This document shows positions 8,862 through 17,109 of a stretch of 64,000 nt of DNA, one piece after another (the stretch's first letter is position 1; each line of letters opens with the position of its first letter). Source of the DNA: JAITMY01 sp031549685 (GTDB lineage Bacteria > Bacteroidota > Bacteroidia > Bacteroidales > UBA932); the NCBI GenBank assembly GCA_031549685.1, contig JAVBPG010000010.1, positions 1 through 64,000 of the forward strand. Direction: 5' to 3'. The notes beneath the pieces are model-generated. The model had not been told where the DNA came from. It saw nothing but the letters and a program-made list of their open reading frames with translations, and did not search any database. Position numbers and translations under genes: made by a program.

Positions 8862-8966
8862 TATAGACAGGGTTTACAAGATTGGCTTCGCCGAGCTTCG
8901 GTTAACATGAAAGACATCCTGTAAATTTTGTAAACCGCCAGCTCGGTGAAGCCAATCCTGTCTATA
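8862..8966. repeat. Imperfect palindromic intergenic element
   Basis: The left arm TATAGACAGG...ATTGGCTTCGCCGAGCT is complementary to the right arm AGCTCGGTGAAGCCAATCCTGTCTATA, with an extra GTTTACAAG in the left arm. The centre holds GTAAATTTTGTAAACC. The flanking intergenic stretch 8712-9028 otherwise contains no gene. Confidence 0.65.
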
Positions 8967-9028
8967 GCTATACTTTATGACCAATGCCAAATATTTTTGT
9001 TGATGCGATGGCCGATAACCATCAGCTG

Positions 9029-9889
9029 CTACTCGAAAATAAACGAGAGCACAATGGTACGCGCGTACATTTTTTCGATGGCGTTGGGGTACTGCTCAAG
9101 CCCGTCGAGCGATTTGCGCGATATGGAGTTGATTACCCCCGCCACGTACTTGAGCTCCACCGAAAACTTGAAGAATTCGGCGTACACGTCAAATCCGCCG
9201 CCAATGGTGTAGGCCAGGTCGAACGGCTTGGTGGCAATGTATACCTGCCGTCCCTCGTTGAACTCGTTGAAGGCGCCCACATCGCACGAGGGCGTAAGTC
9301 CGGCGATGAGGAAGGGGCGCACATCGCTGTGGCGGAATGCCCTATACTTGAGTAGTATGGGCAGGTCGAGCACTACCGACTCCAGCTCCATCGACAGGCT
9401 GAGCGAATCGGTGGTGGATTCGAAAAAGTTGACCTTACGCGAACCGAATGTAGGGCCCAGCTGGGCGCGCAGGCTCAGGTTGTGGCTCAGGCGCCAGTCC
9501 ATTACGGCGGCCACGCCCATGGATGGCGTGAGGTTGGTTACATCTACAAAAAAGTTGTTGGGCGTTGGGTTTTTGCTGCTGTACGTGGGGTTGGGCGAGC
9601 TGATGATTTTGTAGTCGAGCGTACCGACGGCCAGGGCAAAGCCAAAGTGCAGGCGCTTGCTGTAGTCGTAGTTCATCTGCGTAAAAGGCTTCTTGAGCAG
9701 CTTGTTGGGGTAGGTGGTGGGGGCATCGCTAAAAAAAGGCTCGCTGTACAGCGTTTGCTTGGGGTATGCCTTGCTTTTGGCGCTGTAGCCTCCATTGTTG
9801 CCCTTGTTCTTGTTGAGCGGGCGGTACTGGGCGTGCGCTGCAGCGCCCAATAAGGTAGTTAGTATGATGCAAAACGCAATTTTTTTCAC
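9029..9889 (-). CDS. porT: PorT-like outer-membrane protein of the type IX secretion system
   Basis: A 286-residue protein with a signal peptide (MKKIAFCIILTTLLGAAAHA). After a basic linker it has repeated amphipathic beta segments typical of the small outer-membrane barrel (OMP_b-brl_2) fold, for example LSLRAQLGPTFGSRKVNFFE and FKFSVELKYVAG. It directly abuts ubiE upstream (zero bases between ubiE stop and this ATG). The ubiE-porT pairing is a known arrangement in Bacteroidota and supports the call beyond the generic barrel fold. PorT is needed for T9SS export. A T9SS cargo protein is encoded at 42825-47627. Confidence 0.75.
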   Translation of the reverse strand: MKKIAFCIILTTLLGAAAHAQYRPLNKNKGNNGGYSAKSKAYPKQTLYSEPFFSDAPTTYPNKLLKKPFTQMNYDYSKRLHFGFALAVGTLDYKIISSPNPTYSSKNPTPNNFFVDVTNLTPSMGVAAVMDWRLSHNLSLRAQLGPTFGSRKVNFFESTTDSLSLSMELESVVLDLPILLKYRAFRHSDVRPFLIAGLTPSCDVGAFNEFNEGRQVYIATKPFDLAYTIGGGFDVYAEFFKFSVELKYVAGVINSISRKSLDGLEQYPNAIEKMYARTIVLSFIFE

Positions 9890-10594
9890 CTACTTTTTTG
9901 CTTCAAAAATGGTTGATAGCCCAAAGGTCAGCGGCCTGGCCGCCACCTCCGAAAATCCGGCCTCCTTCAGCTCGGCAACAAAGGTTTCCTGCCGCGGGAA
10001 CTCACCCACCGAGTTGGGTAGGTAGCGGTACGCGTAGCTGTTGCGCGACACCATGCGGCCTACCAGGGGTAGCAGCCCGTAAAAGTAAAACTTGTACATA
10101 CCTCGGAGCAGCGCGCTTTGCGGCAGCGACAGCTCCAGCACCACCAGCACACCCTTGCTGTTGAGCACGCGGTGCATTTCCCTCAGGCCCTGCTTGCGGT
10201 TTTCGAAGTTGCGGATGCCGAAGGCTATGGTGGCCGCATCGAAGCTGGCGCTCTCAAAGGGCAGCATCTCTCCGTCGGCCTTGATAAAGGCAATGCCTGC
10301 GGCCGCCGTCTTTTTGCGCGCCACCTCCAGCATTTGCTCCGAAATGTCAATGCCTACAATGTGCCTGGCGCCGCTTTTTTTGAGGGCAATGGCCGAGTCG
10401 CCGGTACCGGTGGCAATGTCGAGCACCGCTGTTGGGCGCTGCGCGGCCACGCGCTTTACCATTACCTTGCGCCAAAACTTATCTACGCCCATAGACAGCA
10501 CGCCGTTGAGCAAATCGTAGCGCTCCGAAATGCTATCGAACATGTTGGCTACCTGCTCTTTCTGTGAGAGGTCGCTGTTGCTTACAGGTTTCAT
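9890..10594 (-). CDS. ubiE: Demethylmenaquinone methyltransferase
   Basis: A 234-residue SAM-dependent methyltransferase that performs the last step of menaquinone synthesis. Family motifs are present: an N-terminal YDLLNGVLSMGVDKFWR, the SAM-binding AVLDIATGTGDSAI, GIDISEQMLEVAR, FDAATIAFGIRNFEN and a C-terminal MVSRNSYAYRYLPNSVGEFP. Length matches the family. In a Bacteroidota member lacking ubiquinone the substrate would be demethylmenaquinone (also called MenG). It is followed without gap by porT. Confidence 0.95.
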   Translation of the reverse strand: MKPVSNSDLSQKEQVANMFDSISERYDLLNGVLSMGVDKFWRKVMVKRVAAQRPTAVLDIATGTGDSAIALKKSGARHIVGIDISEQMLEVARKKTAAAGIAFIKADGEMLPFESASFDAATIAFGIRNFENRKQGLREMHRVLNSKGVLVVLELSLPQSALLRGMYKFYFYGLLPLVGRMVSRNSYAYRYLPNSVGEFPRQETFVAELKEAGFSEVAARPLTFGLSTIFEAKK

Positions 10595-10601
10595 AAGGAA
10601 A

Positions 10602-10609
10602 CAAAATTA
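10602..10609 (-). promoter_or_regulatory. Candidate -7 box (TAATTTTG) for ubiE-porT
   Basis: The minus strand reads TAATTTTG, fitting TAnnTTTG, 7 bases before the ubiE ATG. A very short leader is implied. No obvious -33 element. Confidence 0.35.
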
Positions 10610-10673
10610 GCCATTTTGTCCCCCTTGCGGTCGAGGGCAAAACATCATTTAGTATAATTTCGTGTTGCTAACG

Positions 10674-11465
10674 CTATTTTAGAAAGCGGCTTAGATAACC
10701 GTTTGCCTTAATGTAGGGTTGCAGCAGCGGGTAGGCAATGCGCACCTCCACTACGCCGCGCATGACTTCGGGGCAGCCAAAGTCGCGAAAATCGACCTGT
10801 AGAATGCTGAGTGTGCTATCGCTTACCAGCATGTTGGCGGTGGTGCTCACGCTATCCATTTGCAGCAGCAGCGCATCAAGCACATCGTCGCAGGGGTTGC
10901 CGAACTCGTTGAGCGTAACGATTCCGTCGCTCGTAAAGCCCTTGAGCTGCTCCGAACTGCGTATTTGCTGCTTAAAAAACTCCTTGTAGTCGCCCGTAAA
11001 CAGGTCGCTCAGCGGTATGGGTTTGAGCGTGCTTACGGCCAGCGTTTGCCCCTTGTGCAGCACAAAGCTGGGGTGCGCTCCGCCGTCGTACTCCTCCATG
11101 CCGTAGTACGATACGAGGTCGTTGTCAACGTAGCTTACCTCGGCCCACGCGTGCGAGTACATGCGGCCAAACTTCAGCTGCCTTTTGCCCTGGCCTACGG
11201 TAACCTTGCTGTAGGTGCTGTCGGCGCTGAGGGTGGCGGCGTCGGCCAGCTTCAGGCGGCGGTTGAGCGAGTCCTGCGCCGCTACGTTTTTCATGCCGCT
11301 CAGCTGCGGGTAGCAGTAGGCTTGCGTGGGGTACTCCATGCTGCCACCTGTTTCTATGGCTTGGGCTATGGTGGCCTCAATGGTGGTGTAGTGTACCTCG
11401 GGCTGCGAGGTATGGCAGCCGTAGGTAAGGGCTGCCACGGCCATAATGGGAAGTATGCGTTTCAT
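10674..11465 (-). CDS. DUF3298-like lipoprotein
   Basis: A 263-residue protein with signal MKRILPIMAVAALTYGC ending in a lipobox Cys, so probably lipid-anchored. The pattern YSHAWAEVSYVDNDLVSYYG, then YDGGAHPSFV and PIPLSDLFTG, followed by LNEFGNPCDDV and a C-terminal YPLLQPYI, resembles the paired DUF4163/DUF3298 architecture found in RsiV-like and Bacteroidota lipoproteins. No catalytic residues can be assigned. The function is unknown. It lies between ubiE and the FKBP gene on the same strand, separated from the latter by a terminator. Confidence 0.7.
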   Translation of the reverse strand: MKRILPIMAVAALTYGCHTSQPEVHYTTIEATIAQAIETGGSMEYPTQAYCYPQLSGMKNVAAQDSLNRRLKLADAATLSADSTYSKVTVGQGKRQLKFGRMYSHAWAEVSYVDNDLVSYYGMEEYDGGAHPSFVLHKGQTLAVSTLKPIPLSDLFTGDYKEFFKQQIRSSEQLKGFTSDGIVTLNEFGNPCDDVLDALLLQMDSVSTTANMLVSDSTLSILQVDFRDFGCPEVMRGVVEVRIAYPLLQPYIKANGYLSRFLK

Positions 11466-11502
11466 GGCGTTGATTCTTTTGGAGTTAAAAATGTATTCAC
11501 AA

Positions 11503-11535
11503 AAAAAGCAGGTGCCTGTGGCTTACCTGCTTTTT
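11503..11535 (-). terminator. Intrinsic terminator after the FKBP gene
   Basis: An 11-bp perfect stem (AAAAAGCAGGT and complement) has an 11-base loop. On the minus strand the stem is followed by a seven-base T run. It lies 23 bases past the FKBP stop codon. Confidence 0.8.
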
Positions 11536-11558
11536 GTTTTTTGTATAGAGAAAGGTGG

Positions 11559-12266
11559 CTACTTCTTGGCCTTGGGGTCTTCCTTTACTACCTTCAGCAG
11601 CTCCACTTCAAATATAAGGGTTGAGTTGGGGCCAATGGCACCACCTGCACCCTGCTCGCCGTAGGCCAGGTCGGAGGGAATCCAGAACGTTACCTTTGAT
11701 CCTTCATTAACCAGCTGCAAACCTTCGGTCCAGCCCCTGATCACGCCGTCGAGGCGGAACTTGGCGGGCTCGCCGCGCTCGTACGATGAGTCGAACTCCT
11801 TACCGTCGAGGGTAGTACCGCGGTAGTGCACCTCAACTTCGTCGGTGGCGGCGGGCTTGGGGCCGCTACCTTCGGTGGTAACCTTGTACTGCAGGCCGCT
11901 TTCGGTGGTCTTCACACCCTCCTCGTTCTTGTTCTTGGCCAAGAATTCTTCACCTTCCTTCAGGTTCTTCGTAACGGCCTCCATTTGCTTTTTTTGGAAG
12001 TAGTTGTTGAGCAGCGCTACGGCCTCATCGTTGGTCATTTTTGCGTTGGCGCCTTCTTTTTCAATCATGTCGGCAATACCCTTGGCCACTATCTTGGCAT
12101 TTAAGCCTTCAATGTTCATGCGGCCGAGGCTTTCGCCAATGTTGATGCCAAATGCGTAGCTAACCGAATCAACTTCGCTGCTTTTTGCGCCGATGCTGCT
12201 TGAGCTGCACGACATGAAGGCTAAACCTGCAAATGCCGCGATGAGAATAGTTCCTTTAAATTTCAT
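11559..12266 (-). CDS. FKBP-type peptidyl-prolyl isomerase lipoprotein
   Basis: A 235-residue envelope PPIase/chaperone of the FkpA/Mip type. The ATG at 12266 gives a signal peptide with lipobox (IAAFAGLAFMSC). A longer frame from 12314 would overlap the promoter box at 12312-12319 and is rejected. Residues about 35-115 form the helical dimerisation domain (YAFGINIGESLGRM, FLAKNKNEEGV). The C-terminal FKBP domain has VEVHYRGTTLDGKEFDSSY, GVIRGWTEGLQLV, WIPSDLAYGEQGAGG and LIFEVELL, the full set of binding-pocket motifs. It catalyses Xaa-Pro isomerisation for secreted proteins. It has its own promoter and terminator, so is monocistronic. Confidence 0.95.
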   Translation of the reverse strand: MKFKGTILIAAFAGLAFMSCSSSSIGAKSSEVDSVSYAFGINIGESLGRMNIEGLNAKIVAKGIADMIEKEGANAKMTNDEAVALLNNYFQKKQMEAVTKNLKEGEEFLAKNKNEEGVKTTESGLQYKVTTEGSGPKPAATDEVEVHYRGTTLDGKEFDSSYERGEPAKFRLDGVIRGWTEGLQLVNEGSKVTFWIPSDLAYGEQGAGGAIGPNSTLIFEVELLKVVKEDPKAKK

Positions 12267-12311
12267 TGTTTTGTTATTTTTTTGTTGGTTATTTTTAGCT
12301 TGTAAGGCTGG

Positions 12312-12319
12312 CAAAGGTA
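12312..12319 (-). promoter_or_regulatory. Candidate -7 box (TACCTTTG) for the FKBP gene
   Basis: The minus strand reads TACCTTTG 45 bases ahead of the ATG at 12266. This is an exact fit to the common Bacteroidota form of TAnnTTTG. Confidence 0.5.
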
Positions 12320-12343
12320 TGAAAAAAACGTAGAGCTTTTATG

Positions 12344-13723
12344 TTAAATAGTTCTACGATCCTCCTTTTTACACACAATCTTCATATAAATTAAGCCAAT
12401 GGCGGCTGCAAGCAGCGAGCTGATAATAATGGCTTGCTTGCCAACATTTTGCATATCTACCTCAATCTCGGAGCTGAAGGCAATGGTGTTGATAAAAATG
12501 GATACGGTAAAGCCAACGCCGGCCAGTATGCTTGCGCCAACCATCTCCGCCCAGCGCGTTTTGTACGGCATGGAGGCCAGGCCCAGCTTTATGGTAATCC
12601 AGCTCATGAGCGTAATGCCGATGGGCTTGCCCACCAGCAGCCCGAGGAAAATACCGATGGCCACGGGGTTGCCGGCCAGCATGGCCAGCGCCTCGGGGTT
12701 GATGACCACCGCGGCGTTGGATAGCGCAAAGATGGGCATGATGCAAAAGGCCACCCAGGGCTGCAGCGAGTGCTCGAGGCGTAGCAGCAGGGGCGATGAG
12801 CGGCGCAGCTCGCTCGTGAGGTTGTGGAGCTGCTGCTGCTCCAGCTTGTTTTTAAGCAGCGGGGTCGATTGCTTGTAGGCATCCCTGAACCGCTCGAGCA
12901 TGTACTTGCTGCGCACGTAAAAGCGCACCTGGTTTACCCTGATGTTGGCCGGAATGGTCATGGCCAGCGCCACGCCGGCTATGGTGGCGTGCACCCCCGA
13001 GCGGAGCGTCAGGAACCAAAGCACAATGCCCAAAATCACGTAGGGGAACGTGCGGTTAACCCCCATGCGGTTGATAAGAATGAGCACGCCCAAAACCAGC
13101 GCTGCTGCAATAAGGTACTCAACGTAAACAACGTGGGTGGGGTAGAATAGGGCCATAACAACAATGGAACCCAGGTCGACGGCAATGGCCAGGGCGGTAA
13201 GAAATACCTTAACCCCGGTGGGAACCCTTTTGCCCAAAATTGCCAGCAGGCCTATGGTGAGCGCAATATCGGTAGCCATGGGTATGCCCCAGCCCTGCTC
13301 GCCTACGGTCCCTGCGTTGAAGTAAAAGTAAATGAGGCCGGGGGCCAGCATGCCGCCCACGGCTGCAAATATGGGCAGCATGGCGTGGCGCAGGGACGAG
13401 AGCTCGCCCACCACCATTTCGCGCTTAATTTCCAAGCCCAGCGAGAAGAAGAACACCACCATCAGCGCGTTATTAACCCAGTCGCCCACGGTGCGCATGG
13501 GCAGGAAGTTGGGGTTGTAGCTGAACGATAGCGAGAGGTCGGTAGCCCAAAATTTATACAAACCTTCTAAGGCGGGTATGTTGGCGCTTAGTATAGCTAC
13601 AACGGTAAAGATGAGGAGCAGCACGCCCGCCGAGGTTTGCTGGCGCACAAACCCTGCAAATGGCGAAAGAATCTGCCGCATACCGTACTGCCTGCGCGCG
13701 CGGTTAAAGTTAATGGAGTTCAT
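12344..13723 (-). CDS. nhaA: NhaA-family Na+/H+ antiporter with D163-equivalent replaced by Val
   Basis: A 459-residue, roughly 12-helix inner-membrane antiporter. The family blocks are clear: FFFSLGLEIKREMVVGELS, GGMLAPGLIY, MATDIALTIGLLAILGKRVP (Asp of the TDIA motif), LRSGVHATIAGV, PIFALSNAAVVI, GKPIGITLMSWI and GVGFTVSIFI. In the unwound-helix active site, where Escherichia coli NhaA has IDDLGA (D163-D164), this protein reads AVDLGS: Val182 (codon 13178-13180) replaces the first Asp and Asp183 is kept. The Lys matching K300 (in GKPIG) is present. A basic, Gln-rich cytoplasmic loop near residues 275-315 is longer than in the enterobacterial protein. Function as a Na+/H+ antiporter is therefore probable by family but not assured. 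Confidence 0.92.
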   Translation of the reverse strand: MNSINFNRARRQYGMRQILSPFAGFVRQQTSAGVLLLIFTVVAILSANIPALEGLYKFWATDLSLSFSYNPNFLPMRTVGDWVNNALMVVFFFSLGLEIKREMVVGELSSLRHAMLPIFAAVGGMLAPGLIYFYFNAGTVGEQGWGIPMATDIALTIGLLAILGKRVPTGVKVFLTALAIAVDLGSIVVMALFYPTHVVYVEYLIAAALVLGVLILINRMGVNRTFPYVILGIVLWFLTLRSGVHATIAGVALAMTIPANIRVNQVRFYVRSKYMLERFRDAYKQSTPLLKNKLEQQQLHNLTSELRRSSPLLLRLEHSLQPWVAFCIMPIFALSNAAVVINPEALAMLAGNPVAIGIFLGLLVGKPIGITLMSWITIKLGLASMPYKTRWAEMVGASILAGVGFTVSIFINTIAFSSEIEVDMQNVGKQAIIISSLLAAAIGLIYMKIVCKKEDRRTI

Positions 13724-13845
13724 AGCTAAGTGATTGTCGATTTATGATTTATGATGGATGATTTATAGTTGCTATATGCAGCATTAAAAAATTTGGCATT
13801 GTTAAGTTAATATAGGTTCCATGATTTACAGCACTTAATGGTTAT

Positions 13846-13930
13846 GTCATCCTGAGCGAAGCGAAGGATCTCAAGTTCGCACAGAGCTTCATATTCACAA
13901 CATGAGATTCTTCGCTCTGCTCAGAATGAC
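13846..13930. repeat. Palindromic repeat of the GTCATcCTGAGC family
   Basis: The left arm GTCATCCTGAGCGAAGCGAA continues GGATCTCA and pairs with the right arm TGAGATTCTTCGCTC...CAGAATGAC, about 27 bp per arm with mismatches. This fits a widespread class of bacterial intergenic palindromes. The surrounding intergenic DNA 13724-14035 has no gene; near 13741-13770 it also has short repeated ATTTATGAT words. Confidence 0.7.
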
Positions 13931-14035
13931 AAGGGTTCGATTTTTATTAAAATCTACACTAAATTAACAATACCAAAAATTTTTACCAAGTCCCTAAGTA
14001 TTTCTTTGCTTTTTCTGTTTTAGCATTAAAAAATC

Positions 14036-15076
14036 TCAGACATTCTTAGGTTGCGACCTGATGCAGTAGCCGCACAGCTTGTACAGCACGCGGGCACCCA
14101 CGGTGGCGTCCCACTCGCTGCCGTCGGGGCCGGGTGCCACCTCGCACAGGTCAAAGCCCACAATGGTTTTTCCCTGCTGCACCAGCCGGTTGATGAGGTA
14201 GCAGGCCTGGTGAAAGCTGAGTCCGCCCGGTACCGGCGTACCCGTGTTGGGGCAGTGGTCGGGCGACAGGCCGTCTATGTCGAAGCTGATGTATACCTTT
14301 TGCGGCAGCTTGGCCAGCATGTCGTCGCACAGCTGTGCCCATGTTTTTCCGCTAAAGAGCGCCGCGTTCAGCCGGTAGTCGTCAAATTGTTGCACGCGCT
14401 CATCGCCGGTGGCCAGCGTGGCCTCGTCGGTGCACAAGTCGCGAATGCCCACCTGCACCAGCGATGTTACCTGCGGCACCTGCTGCAGCGTGTTGTACAT
14501 GATGGAGGCGTGCGAGTACTCAAAGCCTTCGTACGCCTGCCGCAGGTCGGCGTGCGCATCGATGTGCAGCAGGCCGAACTCGGCGTGCACCTCGCCCAGC
14601 GCCTTAATCAGGCCCAGCGGAGTGCTGTGGTCGCCGCCCACCAGGCCCACCAGCTTGGAGCGCTGCAGCTGCTCCCTGGCCCGGTCGTACACGTAGCTGT
14701 TGAGCTCGCGCGAGGCCTTGTTTACTCTGGATAAAAAGGGTGCGAGGGCGGGGTCGTCCTCGGCGGCGCCTTCCTCAAGCAGCGCAATGGCAGCTTCGGC
14801 ATCCTTGCGGGCCGAGGCGCTCAGCAGACCGATTTTTTTACTTTCGGGAATTGTGGCTATGCCTTTTGTCCACGCCTCGCCGTTGTCGAGGTCATACAGG
14901 TCTATCTGCGCCGAGGCGTCGAGCATGGCCTGCGGACCGTTGGCGGTGCCCGGGCGGTACGAGGTGGTTACATCCCAGGGCACGGGCAAAAGCACCAGCG
15001 CAGCCTCCTCCTCCGAGAAGGGAAGGGCAAAGTAGCTACCGTTGGGTATGCCGATATTGTTGGGGTTAAATTCCAT
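14036..15076 (-). CDS. Agmatinase/arginase-family (ureohydrolase) enzyme
   Basis: A 346-residue binuclear-metal hydrolase. The Mn ligands are visible: GGDHST (H150), HIDAHADL (D173, H175, D177) and SFDIDGLSP (two Asp near 262-264). GTPVPGGLSFHQ and the late FDLCEVAP (Glu) complete the family signature. Ureohydrolases remove urea or formamide from guanidino or formimido substrates: agmatine, arginine, guanidinobutyrate or formimidoylglutamate. The sequence is longer than classical agmatinases at its N-terminus and carries an acidic insertion near 95-115, so the substrate is left open. The ATG at 15076 is preferred to a TTG two codons upstream. No histidine- or arginine-pathway partner is adjacent. 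Confidence 0.88.
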   Translation of the reverse strand: MEFNPNNIGIPNGSYFALPFSEEEAALVLLPVPWDVTTSYRPGTANGPQAMLDASAQIDLYDLDNGEAWTKGIATIPESKKIGLLSASARKDAEAAIALLEEGAAEDDPALAPFLSRVNKASRELNSYVYDRAREQLQRSKLVGLVGGDHSTPLGLIKALGEVHAEFGLLHIDAHADLRQAYEGFEYSHASIMYNTLQQVPQVTSLVQVGIRDLCTDEATLATGDERVQQFDDYRLNAALFSGKTWAQLCDDMLAKLPQKVYISFDIDGLSPDHCPNTGTPVPGGLSFHQACYLINRLVQQGKTIVGFDLCEVAPGPDGSEWDATVGARVLYKLCGYCIRSQPKNV

Positions 15077-15320
15077 GTGCAAAAAAAGGGTACAAAGTGC
15101 ATGCAGCTGCTGCCCCGCTTAGGGTAGGCGCGCTGATACGAACGTAAAAAAATGCAAAAATGCAAATTGGTTCAAATTTAGGAATAAGCGTTTTTACTAC
15201 GAAAATAATGCGCTCTATTTGTGAAATTTTAACGTTGAAAATCCTTTGCAGGCTGGCATTCTTTTTTCGGGCTTTCCTTTCGTACTTTTGTGCTGAAAAT
15301 GCTGCTTTGAAGTTTAGAAG

Positions 15321-15532
15321 CTGTCTAAATTTTAACCAAAGCTTGTCCCGCAAGGCGGGAGAGACACGGAGAACACATAGCCACATGCTTACTTCTGCCG
15401 CTAATTTACTCTGTTTTCTCCGAACCATATCATAAAGAGAGTAACAAAAGAACACATGAGAACAAAGCAGGGTTTGTTTTTCGTGTTCTCCGTGTCTCTG
15501 TGGTTAAGTATTGTTTTTTGAATTTTAGACAG
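15321..15532. repeat. Nested inverted-repeat element (212 bp)
   Basis: Outer arms CTGTCTAAATT (15321) and AATTTTAGACAG (to 15532) enclose a perfect 16-bp inner pair GAGACACGGAGAACAC (15361-15376) and its complement (15483-15498). The inner text resembles repeats seen between genes in many Bacteroidota. The remaining intergenic DNA of 15077-15591 shows no gene. Confidence 0.65.
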
Positions 15533-15591
15533 TTTCAGAATAGTCCCATTGCGTAAAAACATATTGTGAACCGTATAATTTTAGTGCCACC

Positions 15592-16329
15592 ATGAATACC
15601 ATCCTCAACCACCGCTCCATTCGCCGCTTTAAGCCCGAGGCGCCCGGGCAGGAAGTGCTGGACGAAATACTGCAGGCGGGAACCCGCGCATCGAATACGG
15701 GTAACATGCAGCCCTACAGCATAGTGCTTACCACCGATGCCGAAATTCTGGCGCGGCTCAACGCCTGCCACTACCACCAGCCGGCCTCCAAGGCGCCCGT
15801 GCAGCTGACCTTCTGCGCGGACTTCAATCGATTTAACAAGTGGTGCTTGCAGCGCAACGCGCAACCGGGCTACGACAACTTTTTGTCGTTTCTGGTGGGC
15901 TACGGCGATGCCATGCTGGCGGCGCAAAACCTGTGCCTCGCCGCCGAGGAGCGCGGTTTGGGCATTTGCTACCTCGGCACGGTGCTGTACAACGCCGAAA
16001 AAATTATTGATATTCTGCATTTGCCGAAGGGCGTGGTGCCCGTAACCACCGTGGTGCTCGGCTACCCCGACGAGCAGCCCGCCCTTACCGACCGCCTGCC
16101 GCCGGAGGCCGTGGTGCACCGCGAAACCTACCACGACTACTCGCCGGAGGATATTGACCGCCTGTACGCCGAGAAGGAGAATTTACCTTTCCACAAGGAG
16201 CTGCTCACGATAAATAAAAAGGAAACGCTGGCGCAGATTTTTACCGATAACCGCTACCCGAAATCCACCAATGAGGCGGTCTCGAAAAGCCTGCTTGAGG
16301 TGCTGAAGAGGCAGGGATTTTTGGGTTGA
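15592..16329 (+). CDS. Nitroreductase-family NAD(P)H oxidoreductase
   Basis: A 245-residue FMN-dependent enzyme of the NfsA/FRP branch. The opening NTILNHRSIRRFKPEAPGQEVLDEILQAG and ASNTGNMQPYSIVLT correspond to the FMN-phosphate and substrate-binding segments. LAAEERGLGICYLGTV and PKGVVPVTTVVLGYPDEQP are the typical late motifs. The C-terminal 60 residues are the wrap-around arm common to this branch. The enzyme would reduce nitroaromatics, quinones or flavin with NAD(P)H in the cytosol. It is a single gene, convergent with the oxidoreductase operon across the terminator at 16421-16472. Confidence 0.88.
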   Translation: MNTILNHRSIRRFKPEAPGQEVLDEILQAGTRASNTGNMQPYSIVLTTDAEILARLNACHYHQPASKAPVQLTFCADFNRFNKWCLQRNAQPGYDNFLSFLVGYGDAMLAAQNLCLAAEERGLGICYLGTVLYNAEKIIDILHLPKGVVPVTTVVLGYPDEQPALTDRLPPEAVVHRETYHDYSPEDIDRLYAEKENLPFHKELLTINKKETLAQIFTDNRYPKSTNEAVSKSLLEVLKRQGFLG

Positions 16330-16420
16330 GGAAGGAGTGACAGGAAAATACTGCGGATGTTGGGAACTTTGGTTTTGCTGAGTTTTGGTACCAACTAACA
16401 AAAATCCATGCTAAAAAACA

Positions 16421-16472
16421 AAAAAATAACAGGATTACCGGCTGTGCTTAGCCTGTAATCCTGTTAAAAAAG
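16421..16472. terminator. Bidirectional terminator between convergent units
   Basis: A perfect 11-bp stem TAACAGGATTA / TAATCCTGTTA (16427-16437 and 16456-16466) has A-run DNA on the left and AAAAAA on the right. It can end both the rightward nitroreductase transcript and the leftward oxidoreductase operon, which stops at 16489. Confidence 0.8.
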
Positions 16473-16488
16473 GAAGTTGAACTGGGCT

Positions 16489-17025
16489 TTACTCCACAAT
16501 TTCCATGCCCCGCTGTATGGCTTGTTCGTTCATGGGGATGAGCTTGTGCACGCGCTCGGGCAGCGATTTCTGCAAACCCTTCACCACATTCTCCAGCTTT
16601 ACAATGGGCTTGATTTTGAGAAAAGCGCCCAGCACAATCATATTGAATACCTTAGCGTTACCCATTTTCGAAGCCTCCTCGGTGGCGGCTACCTTGTGAA
16701 TGGTAATGTCGGTGCGCTTGGGCGGGTGGGTTATGCCGTTGGGGTCGTAGAGCAGGGTGCCGCCTTTTTTTACCGTGCCCTCAAATTTTTCCAGCGACTG
16801 CTGGTTGAGGATAATGGCCGTATCGTACTCCTGCACTATGGGCGAGCTGATGCGATCGTCGCTCAGGATTACGGTTACGTTGGCCGTGCCGCCGCGCATT
16901 TCGGGACCGTAGCTGGGCATCCAGGTTACCTCCTGGTTTTGCATAATACCCGAGTAGGCCAATATTTTTCCCATCGACAGTACGCCCTGTCCGCCGAATC
17001 CGGCTATGATAATTTCTTCTTTCAT
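16489..17025 (-). CDS. 2-oxoacid:ferredoxin oxidoreductase, gamma subunit
   Basis: A 178-residue protein starting at the ATG at 17025 (MKEEIIIAGFGGQGVLSMG). The glycine-rich GFGGQGV, PSYGPEMRGGTANV and the central LNQQSLEKF and NMIVLGAFLKI stretches are typical of the catalytic-gamma domain of the pyruvate/2-oxoglutarate/branched-chain 2-oxoacid ferredoxin oxidoreductases. The gamma subunit packs against alpha in the complex and helps bind CoA. It is the last gene of the operon and is separated from the beta subunit by a Dabb gene. Confidence 0.9.
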   Translation of the reverse strand: MKEEIIIAGFGGQGVLSMGKILAYSGIMQNQEVTWMPSYGPEMRGGTANVTVILSDDRISSPIVQEYDTAIILNQQSLEKFEGTVKKGGTLLYDPNGITHPPKRTDITIHKVAATEEASKMGNAKVFNMIVLGAFLKIKPIVKLENVVKGLQKSLPERVHKLIPMNEQAIQRGMEIVE

Positions 17026-17109
17026 AAAAAATGATATGCGATTTTTCGATTTGCGATATGCGACCAACATAACATTTCACATGTCTCGCATCGCAAGTCC
17101 ATTCTTTTT

